The position numbers and the translations under genes are program-made. The notes under the pieces were generated by a model that saw only the letters and a program-made list of their open reading frames with translations, was not told the DNA's origin and did not search any database. Of a stretch of DNA of 64,000 nucleotides, positions 23,536-35,979 are shown piece by piece. The first letter of the stretch is position 1; every line of letters starts with the position of its first letter. The stretch comes from Strobilurus pachycystidiatus (taxonomy: Eukaryota; Basidiomycota; Agaricomycetes; Agaricales; Physalacriaceae), in assembly GCA_019915135.1 (NCBI GenBank), contig JAHLMK010000004.1, positions 620,001 to 684,000 of the forward strand, read 5' to 3'.

Positions 23536-25808
23536 CTACGCATCAGTGATACACCCCATGCTGGCGTCCTCAACATTCTTGATGTACTTGTAAAGCGTAC
23601 CTTTCGTCGCCTTGTAGGGAGGAGGCACCCACCCCTTCCTCCGCTCTGCCATCTCCTCGTCCGACACCCTAACTTCGATACTGTTTTTGACCGCATCAAC
23701 AGAGATAACATCGCCGTCGCGGACGAACGCTATCGGTCCGCCCACTTGCGCTTCGGGAACGACATGTCCAATGACAAACCCGTGTGATCTATTCCAGGAG
23801 GTCAGTAAAAAACGAGACGACAAAAATACATCGGCGGAGCCGCACTCACCCTCCACTGAACCGCCCGTCAGTTATGCACGCAACATCGAGACCGAGCCCG
23901 GCCCCCATGATAAGACTAGTGGGCTTCAACATCTCCGGCATGCCTGCGTGGAAGCGTCCGTTAGTCTGATTGTGGACGGAAGCATATATGAGAGTTTGGG
24001 CGACGCACCAGGACCGCCCTTGGGGCCCAAGTACCGCAAGACAACGACAGTCTTCTCGCCTGGCTGGATAGACTTGGTCTCGACGGCCTTGACGAACGCG
24101 TCTTCCGTGTCAAACACACGCGCCTTGCCTGTGAATCCGAGTCCCTCCTTTCCTGTAATCTTGGCAACGGCGCCACCAGGCGCGAGATTACCCTTCAATA
24201 TCCTGAGCGGGTGCATGGTCAGCAAACATCTTTCTTTCACGAAGATGCGACATACCTGAGATGCCCAGTCGCTTTGATAGGCTTGTCGAGCGGCCGGATG
24301 ACGTCTTGGCGCATGTCCAGTTCACCATACTTGTGTGTCCAGCGGTCAAGGTTCTCGCCGAGCGTCTTGCCGGTCACTGTCATGTTGTTGCCGTCAATCA
24401 GCTTGTTTTTGAGCAGGAACGCCAGGATTTCTGGAATACGATGTCAGAGGAGAACGCATGATGACGAGCCGACGAACTTGGTATGCCACCGATGCGGTAG
24501 ATATCCTCCATGAGATACTTGCCACTAGGCTTGATATCAGCAATGAAAGGGGTGCGGTCGGAGACACTTTGGAAGTCGTCAAGCGTGAGTTTGATGCCGA
24601 CTGAGTGAGCCATGGCGATGAGATGAAGGACTGCGTTCGTCGAGCCACCGAGAATCATCGTCAAGACCTATTGACATCTGAGATCAATGTCCACCAAAAA
24701 GGTAAGAAGACGCACGATAGCGTTCTCAAACGCAGAGCGGGTCATGATATCCCGCGGAAGTATGTTCTTTGCGAGGAGATTGTACATGACGGGACCCACG
24801 GAAGCACATTCGTCGCGTTTCTCTTGTGATTCCGCGGGATACGACGAGGAACCAGGGAGCGTCATACCGATGGCTTCAGCTGCACTGGCCATGGTATTGG
24901 CAGTATACATCCCACCACACGCACCCGGGCCAGGGCATGCATGTCGAACAGTGTTGTAACGCTCCTTCTCAGCCTCAGCTGTTCGTCCGTCTGCCAAGTA
25001 TTTCCCGTAGGATTGGAATGCAGAGACGAGGTCAAGTTGAGGGGCGCCTTCACACGAGCCAGCGCGTATGGTTCCTCCGTATACCATCAAACCGGGGCGA
25101 TTCAGACGGCCAACTGACACCAAATCAGTGGGAAGGAGGACTGAGACGCGACGAAGCACTTACGCGCCATTAGGACACCAGGCATGTTCTTGTCGCAGCC
25201 TGGGATGACAACCATACCATCTAGATGGTGTCCACCAGCAGCTGTCTCGACTTGGTCGGCGATCAAGTCGCGCGACTGGAGAGAATAAGACATTCCCCAT
25301 GTGCCCATACTGATACCGTCGCTAACACCGACTGTGCCGAACTGGTATCCGATGACTCCAGCATCTTGCAGCGAAGCTTTGATCTCCTGCCCAAGACCAA
25401 GAATGTGTTTGTTACATCTAGGCAAATATGAGGGGAATGTTGGATGTGCGAGGTGAAATGACTGACGGATTACCCTCGTACCTATCAGAGACGAGGAATT
25501 AGTCATTCAGCAATGCGCATGCGACTTGATCACATACCACACGCTTCCCACACCGACCATTGCCTTCTGGAAGTCATCATCGTTGTTGACGCCGTCCGTC
25601 GCGTACAGCATGGCCTTTTTTTCACGCAGACTTGGTCAGACTCGAGTCATAACGGGGGTGTAATTGTTACCTGACTGGCTCCCTGGTCCTTTGGCTGGGT
25701 GACAACCCGGCTGTACCTGTTCATCACAGGCTTTTCCAGGCATACTGCTGACGACGACAAGGCGCGTGTCTGGCGCGCCGCCGCCAATGAGGCTCGCTGT
25801 CTTAGCAT
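23536..25808 (-). CDS. ILV3: Dihydroxy-acid dehydratase, mitochondrial
   Basis: The start at 25808 gives [20 protein letters not shown], a clear mitochondrial presequence, then [19 protein letters not shown]. This exon (25808..25671) is in a frame different from the longer open frames around it. Exon 2 is 25614..25538 and exon 3 (25481..25467) is only 15 nt, carrying YEGN. Fe-S and active-site blocks are [60 protein letters not shown] and TDGRFSGG. All are typical of the IlvD/EDD family. The enzyme dehydrates dihydroxy-acids to 2-keto acids in valine, leucine and isoleucine synthesis. Introns cut between most of these blocks. It is divergent from Nas2 with 132 bases between the two ATGs. Confidence 0.94.
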
Positions 25809-25940
25809 TGGAAAAGTTGAACGAGCGGAGTCTGAATTCTCGCGTCACGGAAAAGTGCCGCCTTGTGCCGGTGGGATGTGGCAGATTGGAAATGAGCATG
25901 ACGCGTTCCCCACCTTTAAGCTCTTCCTCTTGCCACCACG

Positions 25941-26690
25941 ATGGGGTACATACTTCCGTCTCCGGACAGCCCGCGCGAACAAGTACGCGCTCTATCGACG
26001 AAAAAGGAGAATATTGAGGCCGAGCTGGAGGCCCAGATCAGCATCCTCAAGGCCAACAACTCGACGATGCAGTCACCGCTTATTGATCCAGATGGCTTTC
26101 CCCGCGCCGATATAGACATTTATGCCGTCCGTGGAGCCCGCGTACGGGTTATAGAGCTGAGGAACGATCTTTCCGCGGTGATGACCGCGATTGGGAAGGC
26201 ACTGGAGAGTGTGTATGATCCTGCTTTGGCCGCAGACAGTACCAGTAGCTCGTCGAGCGATGCACCACAACCATTCGCCAAAGTCAATGGTGTGGCACCC
26301 GGGAGTCCTGCAGCGGAAGCCGTGCGGTCCGCCATTTGGGTTGCTGACTCTGCTGTACTGACGACCAGATCAGGGCCTGCAGCGCGAGGACCTCATCGTC
26401 AAGTTCGGCACTGCGACTCATGGTTCTTCACTACAAGCAGTTGCAGAGATTGTGGGCGCCAACGAGAACGTGAGTCTCGCAACTGTTTCGCCTCTTTGAT
26501 ACGTGACCATTCGTCTAGAAAAGCATCACAATCAAGATCTTACGCGAGGACAAGGTCGTGTTCCTCACTCTTATACCCAGAGCAGGTTGGGGAGGTCGTG
26601 GCATGCTTGGGTGCGCTACCTATCTCCGATCCCGCCTCCATCTGATGTTATTCTTCTAGATGTCATATTGTTCCGTACTCTGCATCGTAG
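25941..26690 (+). CDS. 26S proteasome assembly chaperone Nas2/PSMD9
   Basis: Exons 25941..26321, 26374..26469, 26519..26610 and 26660..26690 join in phase to 199 residues. An N-terminal coiled region (KKENIEAELEAQISIL) is followed by the family signature LIDPDGFPRADIDIYAVRGA. A PDZ domain then follows: FAKVNGVAPGSPAAEA, GLQREDLIVKFG, KILREDKVVFLTLIPRAGWGGRG, ending MLGCHIVPYSAS. Nas2 binds the Rpt5 ATPase during assembly of the 19S base. Length and motif order match the family. The protein is cytosolic or nuclear. The shared short promoter with ILV3 is noted under that gene. Confidence 0.93.
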
Positions 26691-28309
26691 CCAACACCTG
26701 TTGTGTTCCCATCTGTCGACATCATGTACATGTACTTTGATTCAAACCCTGGCTCTTCACTCTGGCTCTGTTCGCTTCCCCGACTTCCGATACATCGATG
26801 CTCATCTTTTGGCAGAACTCTGTCAGAGACGATTTCAATTGGCATGAAACTCTGCCACAACGCCAGCTGACTGCAGCCTCAAAGCAGTGTATGTATACAC
26901 AAGGCTTCTCGTCTGAAGACAGCTTTGACCCTCTTTCTCCTTATGTCTACACCATGCATCGCTTGTGTAACGGGTGCTGTCCAAGGAAGTGATCGTGTTA
27001 TCGCACTCAGTCCAGCCGATGATGGCTGCAGCATCGCCGTTGGGGACCTTTGCACCAAGACCACTAAGACGTATCTGCTCCAGGACGTGATCCCGAAATC
27101 AATGCGAAAGGTCTACAAGTAAGTACTCTTCGATATCGTCGAAGTCATCAAGAAACCGACGTGGAAAAACCTCGTCAGAAAGACCGTCCAAGAGCTTGGA
27201 GGGCTCGGTATCGTTTGTCTTCACGTCGCATGGCTACACGCTAGCTACGGTCTGCTAATCGCGTCCTTGTGTTGGTCATATTATTCTTAACCGTGAGTCT
27301 GCTCAATCATCTGACGATGGTCTATTTTGAACCAATCAAGGCATCAGCGGACGAAGAACTCGAACCCATCCACGCTGTCAACATTGCGCATGCATGGGAA
27401 CGTTCCTATGTCACAAAGCAGCTAGACGGGGTAGGTCTATAATTGCTTAGTCTCATGACAATGATATTGTTAGACGCTTCTTCGCTCCTAGGGAAGAAAG
27501 GTACACTTTCGGTAGCGAATCTAAATTTGTCGATAACGACGTCTAAAGTTCTCAAGTTCTCAAGACATTGTCACTCGTGATGCTTTCCTAGTAATGGATT
27601 GAGAGAGGTATAACAGCCGTGTTAACGCCTGTGCGTTAGGCGCTACGGACGCGCCTCTCCTGGCTGAACTGTCTATCGGTCCTGGAAAATTGACGGAGAA
27701 GCCGGCGGATCCACAGGATGAGTTCGTGCGTTCGACTCTTTAACAACAGAAGGATCTTCTTTGATGGCAATGTTGTATGCATGTGGATTTCGGATTTGCG
27801 CCAAGTCCGGTCTGCTGTCACCAGACACTATTGCAGGAGTGGTACATACTGCTCTTGACGTCGAAGGACTCTGCATCTATGACAGGTTCAAAGTTGTATT
27901 CTTGTTCGTTATCCTGGAACAATACTTTTAGCCTGAGTTCGAAGGCTCTCTTGTGATGGTAGCGCTTGGTTTGAATGAAGGATGTGCATGTACTTCATTG
28001 CAATTGCAGGTTGACCACTTGTGAGAGTCGACGTGCAAACTTTCTCGGTGTGAGACTGTATAGAGATGCTTCCACTAAATACCTTTTTGGTGTGATACTG
28101 TTACGGAAGGGCAGCGCTGTTCCGAGTCTCCAAGCATGTACCTTCGATGTACAGTAACAGCAGACGACGGGATTCAGACTCAAAGTCATTGCTTCGCGAA
28201 TCGTCCAAGCACCGCGTGTCACAGGTCAGGTGCAGTGACCCATCGCGTCTCATCAAATCAAACAGTCGTCAACAACCCTCCACCTTGACATCGACATTTT
28301 ACTGTTCTC
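26691..28309. other. Orphan interval with coding-like fragments
   Basis: About 1.6 kb between Nas2 and the XPG nuclease. Short frames with protein-like composition occur on the plus strand, such as SDRVIALSPADDGCSIAVGD near 27000 and VIKKPTWKNLVRKTVQELGG near 27150. I could not join them into one gene or match a family. They may be a fast-evolving multi-exon gene or remnants of one. Confidence 0.3.
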
Positions 28310-31167
28310 ATGGGTGTGCCTGGCCTCTGGGATGTATGTGTATCATTCGGACTTTCTCTGGTTCCTGAACATAAGTGTTAACTTTCCATCCTCCAACGCA
28401 GGTCATCAATCCTACCGCCGAAACGCGAGCTCTCAGACATCTTTGTGTCGTTGATGGATTCCAGAAGAACGGCACTGGTCGGTACGGAGGTTCCTTCATC
28501 TATTTATTTCTTGAACTGCCCCCATAACCTTTTTCTCGTTCCCGTTGATAATTATTTCGCTAACTGGTAGTCTCCTGTTTAGTCACGCCTACACCATCGC
28601 AGTCGACGCGAGCATATGGTACCAGCATGCCGGTGCCTCCAAGGCCTCGGGAGATAAGGGCCCAAATCCTGAGCTGAGGAACCTATTTTTCAAGTTGAAG
28701 GAGTTCGGCGAGTCTCTTTTGGCCCGCACGCCCGCCAATGTTGACGTAGACGGACCACAGCGAAGGAACCGGTTCTCCTAGTATTTGTCTTCGATGGACG
28801 GGAGCGGCCGAAAGTAAAGGTACGTTTTTTACTTGCCTAATACCTCACACTGGACCGACCTTGGTACCTGCAGAGACACAATAGGAAGGGCAAATCTGGC
28901 TCCCATTTCCTCACAACGGCGATGAAGGAACTGATCACCGCTTTTGGGTGGCAGTGGGTCATGGCGCTCGGTGAAGCAGAGGCGGAACTTGCCCAACTGG
29001 ATGTGGATGCGGTGATGACAGACGACGTGGACGCGTTTCTGTTCGGGGCTAAGTGTGTTATAAAGAAGTAAGCAAATCCTGCTCTATGTGGTTCGTTCTG
29101 ACACATAGTTAAGTAAGAGTCCCACCCTATCAGGGAATAAACCAAGTCCAGCGGTGGACAAGACCGGAAAAGGCAGTAAACAACATGTCAAAATCTACAA
29201 TGCCGAAACTATCAAGAGAGATACGGGGTTCACCAGAGGAGCAATGATCCTTTTTGCACTTCTTTGTGGAGGCGATTACGACCCGGTAGGGTGTTAGCGG
29301 ATTTGCCCTTTTTCTTGTCGCTTAACCATCTCTCTAGGAAGGCGTAAAGGGTTGTGGTCCGAAGGTAGCTACTGGGCTTGCACAGCTCGGATACGGCGAC
29401 GAGCTTCTCGATGCGTACACCGACCGTGAAGCGGTAAATCTGCCAGCTTTCCTCACCTCGTGGCGCGCGCGTATGAACGCGGAAATCAATTCGAACACCA
29501 GCGGAAAACTCGGACGTCGATCTCCTTCTCTTGTGCTTCCCCCTTCATTCCCTGATCTCAAGATTCTCGATGCATACGTCAACCCGATTCGACATGCTCA
29601 GCCTGCCCAGATTTCGGACAGGCAGGAAATGAACATACCAGGCATTGTCGCGTTCTGCGCCAAATATTTCACCGACTGGACAGACCTGATGAAGCGGATG
29701 AGCTCGATGCTTTGGGAGGGGGCTGTTATGAGGGTATTGAGACGGGCGGCAGTGGAGAACGCGTCGGTGGATGACGTAGCGCGGTGGCTGAGTGGCGGTG
29801 GAGACAGAAGATACGATGCATTCGTCAACCAGGGCAACTATGTTACCACTCCCCGACTGCACTCTAGCCCGCTCGCCGTCGAGATTGTGGGCTCACGAAG
29901 CCACACTTCCACAGACGACCTGCTGGAATATCGCACGGTGATATGCCCTGGTCAGCTTGTCGCGTTGGCGCGGAAGAGAATGGACATTGCCCACTGCGAG
30001 GAAGAGGAGAAGAACTTCAAGTTGTGGGTTCCCGCATCAATCTTGCACAAAGTGTATCCGGAGCTGGTGGAGGACTATATGGAGGGGAGTAGTAAGAGCA
30101 AAGGAAAGAAGAATCGCGGCAGTGGAGAAGGGGGCAGCAGTCAGGTCGTCTCTTCTCCACCACCGCAGTCCCAGCCTAAACCCAGAGCGAAGAGGGTACA
30201 CCGCTCTCCACCTCCTGCTGCGCTGGTCCCTTCTTACTTAGTCAACCATCTCGACCGCAACACCTATCCTGAGCCTTCTTCCCTGGGACATAGCCTGGGT
30301 GAGAGCTCAAGGCCAGGTCACTTCACATTTCCAAATCCCGATTCGGACGCTCCCGACGATGAAGACTTCATCAGGACGGATTGGGAAGCGCTGTTCAGAG
30401 ACGAGGCACCGACTGCAAGTGCATCTTCGTCTGCTCCGCGTTACGACCAAGGACGGGAGGATGACGATGATGACTCGGAAGTCGAGATCGTCGATGTGGA
30501 AGTCAGTTCCCTGAACCCGTCAAGTTCGCGTTCCAGGAATAATCTTCCCTCTACCGCTACTGCTGGACATGTATCGAGCACGTCTGTCTCGGGATGGCAT
30601 GACGCTGGTGCTCGGGCACACGATTCTACTTCTGGATCTTCGGCACGCTCTCGACATGATTCATCCTCAGTGTCAGGGCCTGCGTCCGCGTCTGGCTCCA
30701 CTGCAGGTCCTTCGAATTTCGACGAGAACACGTTCCTTCATTTTGACGACGATGACTTTGCGGCCATCGACGGCAGAAGGGAGGAAGAGGACATGATGGA
30801 TGAGGGTCACCGTCCTAGCAAGTCTCGAAAGCGGAAGGAATCTCCTCTTCCTGACCTCGGCGATGACGACGCAGGGGGTCTATTCGGTGGTGGGGTAACG
30901 AAGGAGGACTACGCCAAGGCGATGTCGCAAGAGCGATTCGAGCGAATCATGATGGGAAAAGCGCCAAAGAAGAAAGCTAAGACGACAAAGAAACCAAGCG
31001 CCAAAGGTCCACTCGCCAGTGGCGGCGCGAGGTCGAAAGACGCTGGTAGTGGGATCGCGAGTAGACGGAAGACAGGGAAGAGATCTTGGACCCCTGTGAG
31101 TTCACAGACTACAACCTCGACGGCGATGGATGCAGATATAGATCCGGCGGATATATTTTACTTGTGA
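28310..31167 (+). CDS. XPG-family nuclease, GEN1/Yen1-type Holliday junction resolvase
   Basis: Seven exons (28310..28333, 28402..28481, 28583..28702, 28750..28819, 28874..29067, 29114..29285, 29338..31167) give 829 residues. The N-terminus MGVPGLWDVINPTAETRAL and AVDASIWYQHAG is the XPG-N domain. VFVFDGRERPKVK and MALGEAEAELAQLDVDAVMTDDVDAFLFG carry the metal-binding acids of XPG-I. CGGDYDPEGVKGCGPKVATGLAQLG is the helix-two-turn-helix. GEN1/Yen1 enzymes cut four-way junctions symmetrically in late mitosis. The last 400 residues are Ser-, Asp- and Lys-rich and disordered, with KSRKRKE and KKKAKTTKK as possible nuclear signals. The intron between exons 3 and 4 was placed by phase and is the least certain. 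XPG paralogues Fen1, Exo1 and Rad2 differ in spacing and C-terminus. Confidence 0.85.
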
Positions 31168-31396
31168 ATGAGGTTGCGCATACCTATCTATAAAGACAAC
31201 CTTAATATACTTACTATCACCCAACCTTACTTTCTTTGTCGAGTATATTTGCAAGTGGCTCTGAAATTGCCAGGCCACTGACAGTGACAGATTCTCGCCT
31301 GGCACGTGGTGCCAGTGCCTTTGTCTTTCGACTGGTCTTGTTCTGCTCTTGCCCTCTTGTAACGACCACCATCATCCTCTAAACTCAAGCTTAACG

Positions 31397-33166
31397 ATGT
31401 CGGGTGCCAAGACACAGAATCTACCTACCCAGGCAAATTTGACGCGTCCTGCTAAACGGCAACGCGTCGATGAAAATCCAACCGCTGCTGCTCGCGCAAA
31501 GCAGGCAACAGAACTCGTGGATCTTGCCACTCATAAGAGTGCTCTCACCAAGACGCTCGGAGCACTCAAGAAGAGCTGCAGAAACGATTGGCATGATGGC
31601 TGGGAGGACCAAGGAGAATTCATGAGCGAGCTTTGCGACCACATTGCAGACTGGCTGCCTGACCTTTGGAGCGCCATGATGGAATGTGGCGCGAAGGTGG
31701 ACCTCATCCAAAAGTGTCTTGTACGCTGCTCGGAAACTGTCCAAACCATTAGGAACTGTCACAGCCGGTATGACTTTCTGTTGATTCTCCCGAGTCATAC
31801 TTGATCAACGCGTTCTTTAGCGCGGAGTTCGGTGATATCTCTACAGAACTTGACATCAGAGCACAGGATGGAAGAGTGATATTTCAAAACGAGTATCATA
31901 TCGACCACGCCCTGCATTGGTTCTGGCGGGAGCTCCTGGTTGTCGCCCAAGTCCAAGGCCACTCCGCGGCCACTATCTTTGGCAAGACGGATGACTTCTT
32001 GTTCGAAGACAAGGTTTTCAATATGTTTAGGAACAATCCCGATGGTCAGCCGTGCTCCCATGCTTGAGCCAACGCACTAACTCACCTCGCAGACGTCAAT
32101 GACCGTCACGGTCATTCCCTCTGGGACCAGCATTGGACGGAGGCCATGCATCAGGCCGCAAGGAAGTTGGTAGAATTGCGCAATCACAGGCGTATTGCGG
32201 GATTTGAAGACAAACCGACATCTGGCTTATTCAGGTTGATTGCTCGAAGCACTCCAGCAGTCAAACCACTTCTTCTCGATGCCGTTCGAAAGAACATCGC
32301 TTCTGGTGTAGAGCGCACTATCTCTTACTCGGATGCGGCGGCGATCTTTCAAGAAGAGGGTCTCATTGACGAACTTATACCTTTGGTGGACAAGCTGGAC
32401 TCTACGAGCATTCGAGCGACGGCAAAATATCTTTCAACTCAGCCAGCTCCAGAGCACAAACAGGCTGCGCTGAAAATCCTGGAGAACGACCTACTTGCCT
32501 CAAAGAGCGACGTCTGGCAAGAGATCCACTTCATGTTTCCCAACCTCGGCGACGCGCAGGACTGGCTCGATACCAATTTCATTCCAAAGATTCCTATCGC
32601 TATCCGTATGAAGCCGCGTCATTATCCTTACGACAAGCTTGGAGGTATGATCGAGAAAATTCTGCAGAAGTTCGCCAAAATGGCACGGGCTTCATCCAAA
32701 TACGGTGAACACGACCCCCTGGAAGAGGAGGAGGAAAACGACTATTGGGGTGGATATGGCTCGTCTGACTCAGAAACGGACTACGCAGAACGGGAGGAGG
32801 CACGCGATGTGATGGCGAACGGTCCCGACCTCGAGAAGACCATACGTGCCTCCCTACTTTTCCTAGGAGAATGGCCCGATAAGACAGAGGCCGCTGCCGT
32901 CTGGGACAAAGTGCGCTGGAAGGATGGAGCAGATCCTTTCGGTATTCACGGCGCAGTTGAAGCGTTGGCTTTCGAGTGTGTATCTCTACTTGAGTTGTCG
33001 TAGAATCGCTGACGTTTCTTCAAGGTGCGAAGAGTCTAAGCCCAACGTAGCGGAAGGCATGAAAGCAATGGCGAAGATATTCTCTTGCGTAGATTTGGCT
33101 GCAGTTGAGAAGTTCATGCCGCGACGTATGGCATCGGGTGGATTGAGCTATCCTGTTCTTCGCTAA
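31397..33166 (+). CDS. Unknown conserved protein, intact paralogue
   Basis: Exons 31397..31767, 31821..32044, 32093..32975 and 33025..33166 join in phase to 539 residues. I do not recognise the family. It starts with a basic stretch (RPAKRQRVDENP), then SCRNDWHDGW and ADWLPDLWSAMME, HWFWRELLVVAQVQGHSA, LWDQHWTEAMHQAARKL, a helical middle with STQPAPEHKQAALKILENDL, an acidic patch (EEEEENDYWGGYGSSDSE) and VWDKVRWKDGADPFGIHGAVE. No signal peptide or membrane segment is visible. A second, damaged copy lies inverted at 40324..41882, and the pair frames PPWD1 and the polymerase gene. Helical-repeat content suggests a binding role, but nothing more can be said. Confidence 0.7.
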
Positions 33167-33377
33167 AGCTCCGAAGACGTTGGCGATGACCTTGCTTTAT
33201 CTACATATGCCTACAATAAAGAATGATGAAAATTTATGCTGCTGAAGAATGTCAAGACCATCTTCACTACTTGCTCACCGCTGAGCCTGAGAGGACTGCG
33301 CCTTATGTTTATCGCTGGGAAGTTGCAACACACCTTATCTATAAATACACGTCCTCAATTCGTACACCTATAACTAC

Positions 33378-35818
33378 CTACTCAACGTCAATATTCACGA
33401 TCTTGATATCCTCATATGGCTTGTCGCCCTTGTTGGTCTTCACGTTCTCAATCGCATGCACAACCTCCAAGCCAGAGATAACTCTCCCAAAGATGGTATG
33501 CTTCTTATCCAACCACGGCGTCGCCGTCGTCGTAATAAAGAACTGCGACCCGTTCGTCCCTGGGCCTGCATTCGCCATACTAACAGTGTACGGTCTACAT
33601 CACATTCGCCCGTCAGCTCGAAAATTGAGAGGAAGTAGAGTAGAGCACCCACCGATCATGCTTCAAGTCATCCGAAAATTCATCCTCAAACTCCCTCCCC
33701 CATATCGAGTCTCCGCCCGTCCCATCACCCAGCGGGTCTCCCGTTTGGATCATGAACTTCGGAATGACACGGTGGAATATTACCCGCTCAAAGTACCCGC
33801 TCCTTGCGTGCCCGACGAAGTTCTCCACGGCCTTGGGCGCCTGCTGGGGGAACAGCCGCATGTGTATGTCCCCGAGCGTGGTGTGAATGGTGGCGGAATT
33901 CGCTACGGGGGAGGGGCCGGAGAGCGCGACGGGTGCGGCGGAGGCGATGTTCTGCTCTTCGCGTGTGGGACGCTCGTTGAAGACGTCGCGTTCGCCTTCT
34001 TTGTTGTCACTGTGTGTGAAGATCAGATAGGGTTCAAGGAGGAATTAGGAGGCGACGTACGGCTCCGAGCGGGTGAAGATGTAGAACCGGGAGCGTTTGT
34101 AAGCCGTACAGAACATGTTGGGATCTCTCTGGGCCTTGTCCGCCAGAATGGGATTGGCAGATGCTGCCATTGCCTGTGTTATATGATCAGTTGATGATAC
34201 TTGGGTACATGAAGGCATACCATGGTCGTCAGAGCGCGCTTAGCGGGTGCACCTTGGTAAAGTGTGATGTTCAAAAACCTGATAGCCTCATCTTTCCCGA
34301 GCAATCGAGCGACCCGATTCGTGACAGTGTTCACCACTATCGTTGATTTAGCATAAGGGTATTCCGTGATCAGCAAGTAAGAAGAAAACACACCTTTGAT
34401 GCCAAGCAACGATGGATACATAATAAACGCGCCGCTCTCGTCCCAAATGGCATTACTCCACCGCCCAGGAATGAGACCATCCGGACCAGGCAGCTCGAGC
34501 TCCCGTTCCGCCGCCAACCGCCTGCCGAATTCCATATCCTCCACTTTGTACACCGCCGTTCCGGCTTGCTGCATCTCCTGGATGGCCGCGAGGGACTCGT
34601 CATACTTGCGAGTCAACTTGCCAGAGAGGAAGGAGAATACGCGGACTTGACGGTCAGGCAAAGAGAAGGTGACGAAGGACGACGAGTCGGGGGAAAGAGT
34701 GATGCAGGTCGGTGTGGATTTGGACTGTGCGGGTTCAATTGGTTGAGCATTGTAGTAAAACAGTGAGGACTGACCTTTTTGAACTCGTACAGATCTGTCT
34801 CCGACTTGTAGGACCACATGCCGTGGACGTTCTTGGGTAGCGTAAAGGGCTCAATTGGTTGCCAGTACTCGACGAAGCCGTCTTCGTCTGCGGATATGAC
34901 AGTGTCGTAACGGTCACTGTACTAATAAAGGTCAGAAATGTCGACGAGAGGGTCAATATACATACTGCCATGACATGTACGGGAGAGCGGTGGAGGTTCT
35001 CGATAGTTTCCAGCGGCTTGCCTTCTCCCCTGCCTTCATATAGTCTGATGGTGCCCGATGCGGCATCTGCACTACAGAACATTTTAGTCAATGCTCATGG
35101 CAAAACCAAGATGTGGCATACACTGCTAGGATACCCTGTGCTTGACCACGTCGATGTACCCAGCAGCAAGACCGCGGAGTGAAGCCAAGTTTGATAATGT
35201 TGATCATGTCTGTTTGACGCGTCAGCTGCGAAGCAGACATAGCTGGTTGTTGGCAGACCAAAGTTGACCACGTCGAATACTTTGGCAGTCCCATCCTCAG
35301 ATACAGTGGCAAAGAGCTGGCCATCCGCGCTGGCAGACACGGAAGTTACGGGTGTGATGTGCGCGCGGTAGTGTTTGACGAATTCGATCCCGTTATCTTG
35401 TTTTTTCCACAATTTGAGGTGTCCGTCAACGGAAGTGGTGATAATAAACTCTGTTCTGGTGACAAAATGAGGCCCAATAACAAAAGGCTGGGGACGCCAA
35501 CGCACTTTGTGACAACGCAAAAGTTGACAGTGTCGCGGTGCATGAAACTTTTGTAGTACTGATCCGTGTTGGGCAGATGCTCGAGATAGAGTTTTTCATG
35601 AGGAAGGACTATGAAAAAGGTTCTGCATCCCTTGAGGCTCATAATAGAGGAAATGCAAAGGCAGACGCACCTTTTCGTTTCTTCTTGACAGTGCCTTCGT
35701 CTGCGGGCATTGGCATGGGGCCGACATCATCATCGCTGTCCTCCTCTGCGGCGGCGACGACCGTATCTTCAGCTTCGCCGTCTCTGGCGCGTTTCCCGAG
35801 AACTGGGTCGGCAGTCAT
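33378..35818 (-). CDS. PPWD1-type WD40 repeat cyclophilin (peptidyl-prolyl isomerase)
   Basis: The start at 35818 gives [20 protein letters not shown], an acidic head with a KKKRK nuclear signal. WD40 repeats follow over several exons: [67 protein letters not shown] conserved linker ([18 protein letters not shown]) comes next. The last part is a cyclophilin domain with [53 protein letters not shown] and [14 protein letters not shown], ending NIDVE. The Arg of FHRV and the GSQFF segment are the usual active-site positions. Human PPWD1 is a spliceosome-associated isomerase. The gene is divergent from the polymerase gene with 161 bases between ATGs. Confidence 0.9.
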
Positions 35819-35979
35819 GGTGAGAGGCAAGTTGTTGTTTGACTTGACTGGGTATGGTAAACAGGCCCGATCGCCGCAAGTCAAATTGTCAACCTTTTCC
35901 ATCCTACAACACCGACGGTCTGTGCCGCGTCGTCGTCCACTCATTTACAATCTCAAAACGTTCACCTTATGAGCGCCAA

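Noticed and set aside
25636..25899. Long frame MLISNLPHPTG as the ILV3 N-terminus
   Set aside because: It cannot be spliced in phase to [11 protein letters not shown]. The shorter frame from 25808 is continuous with it and gives a better presequence.
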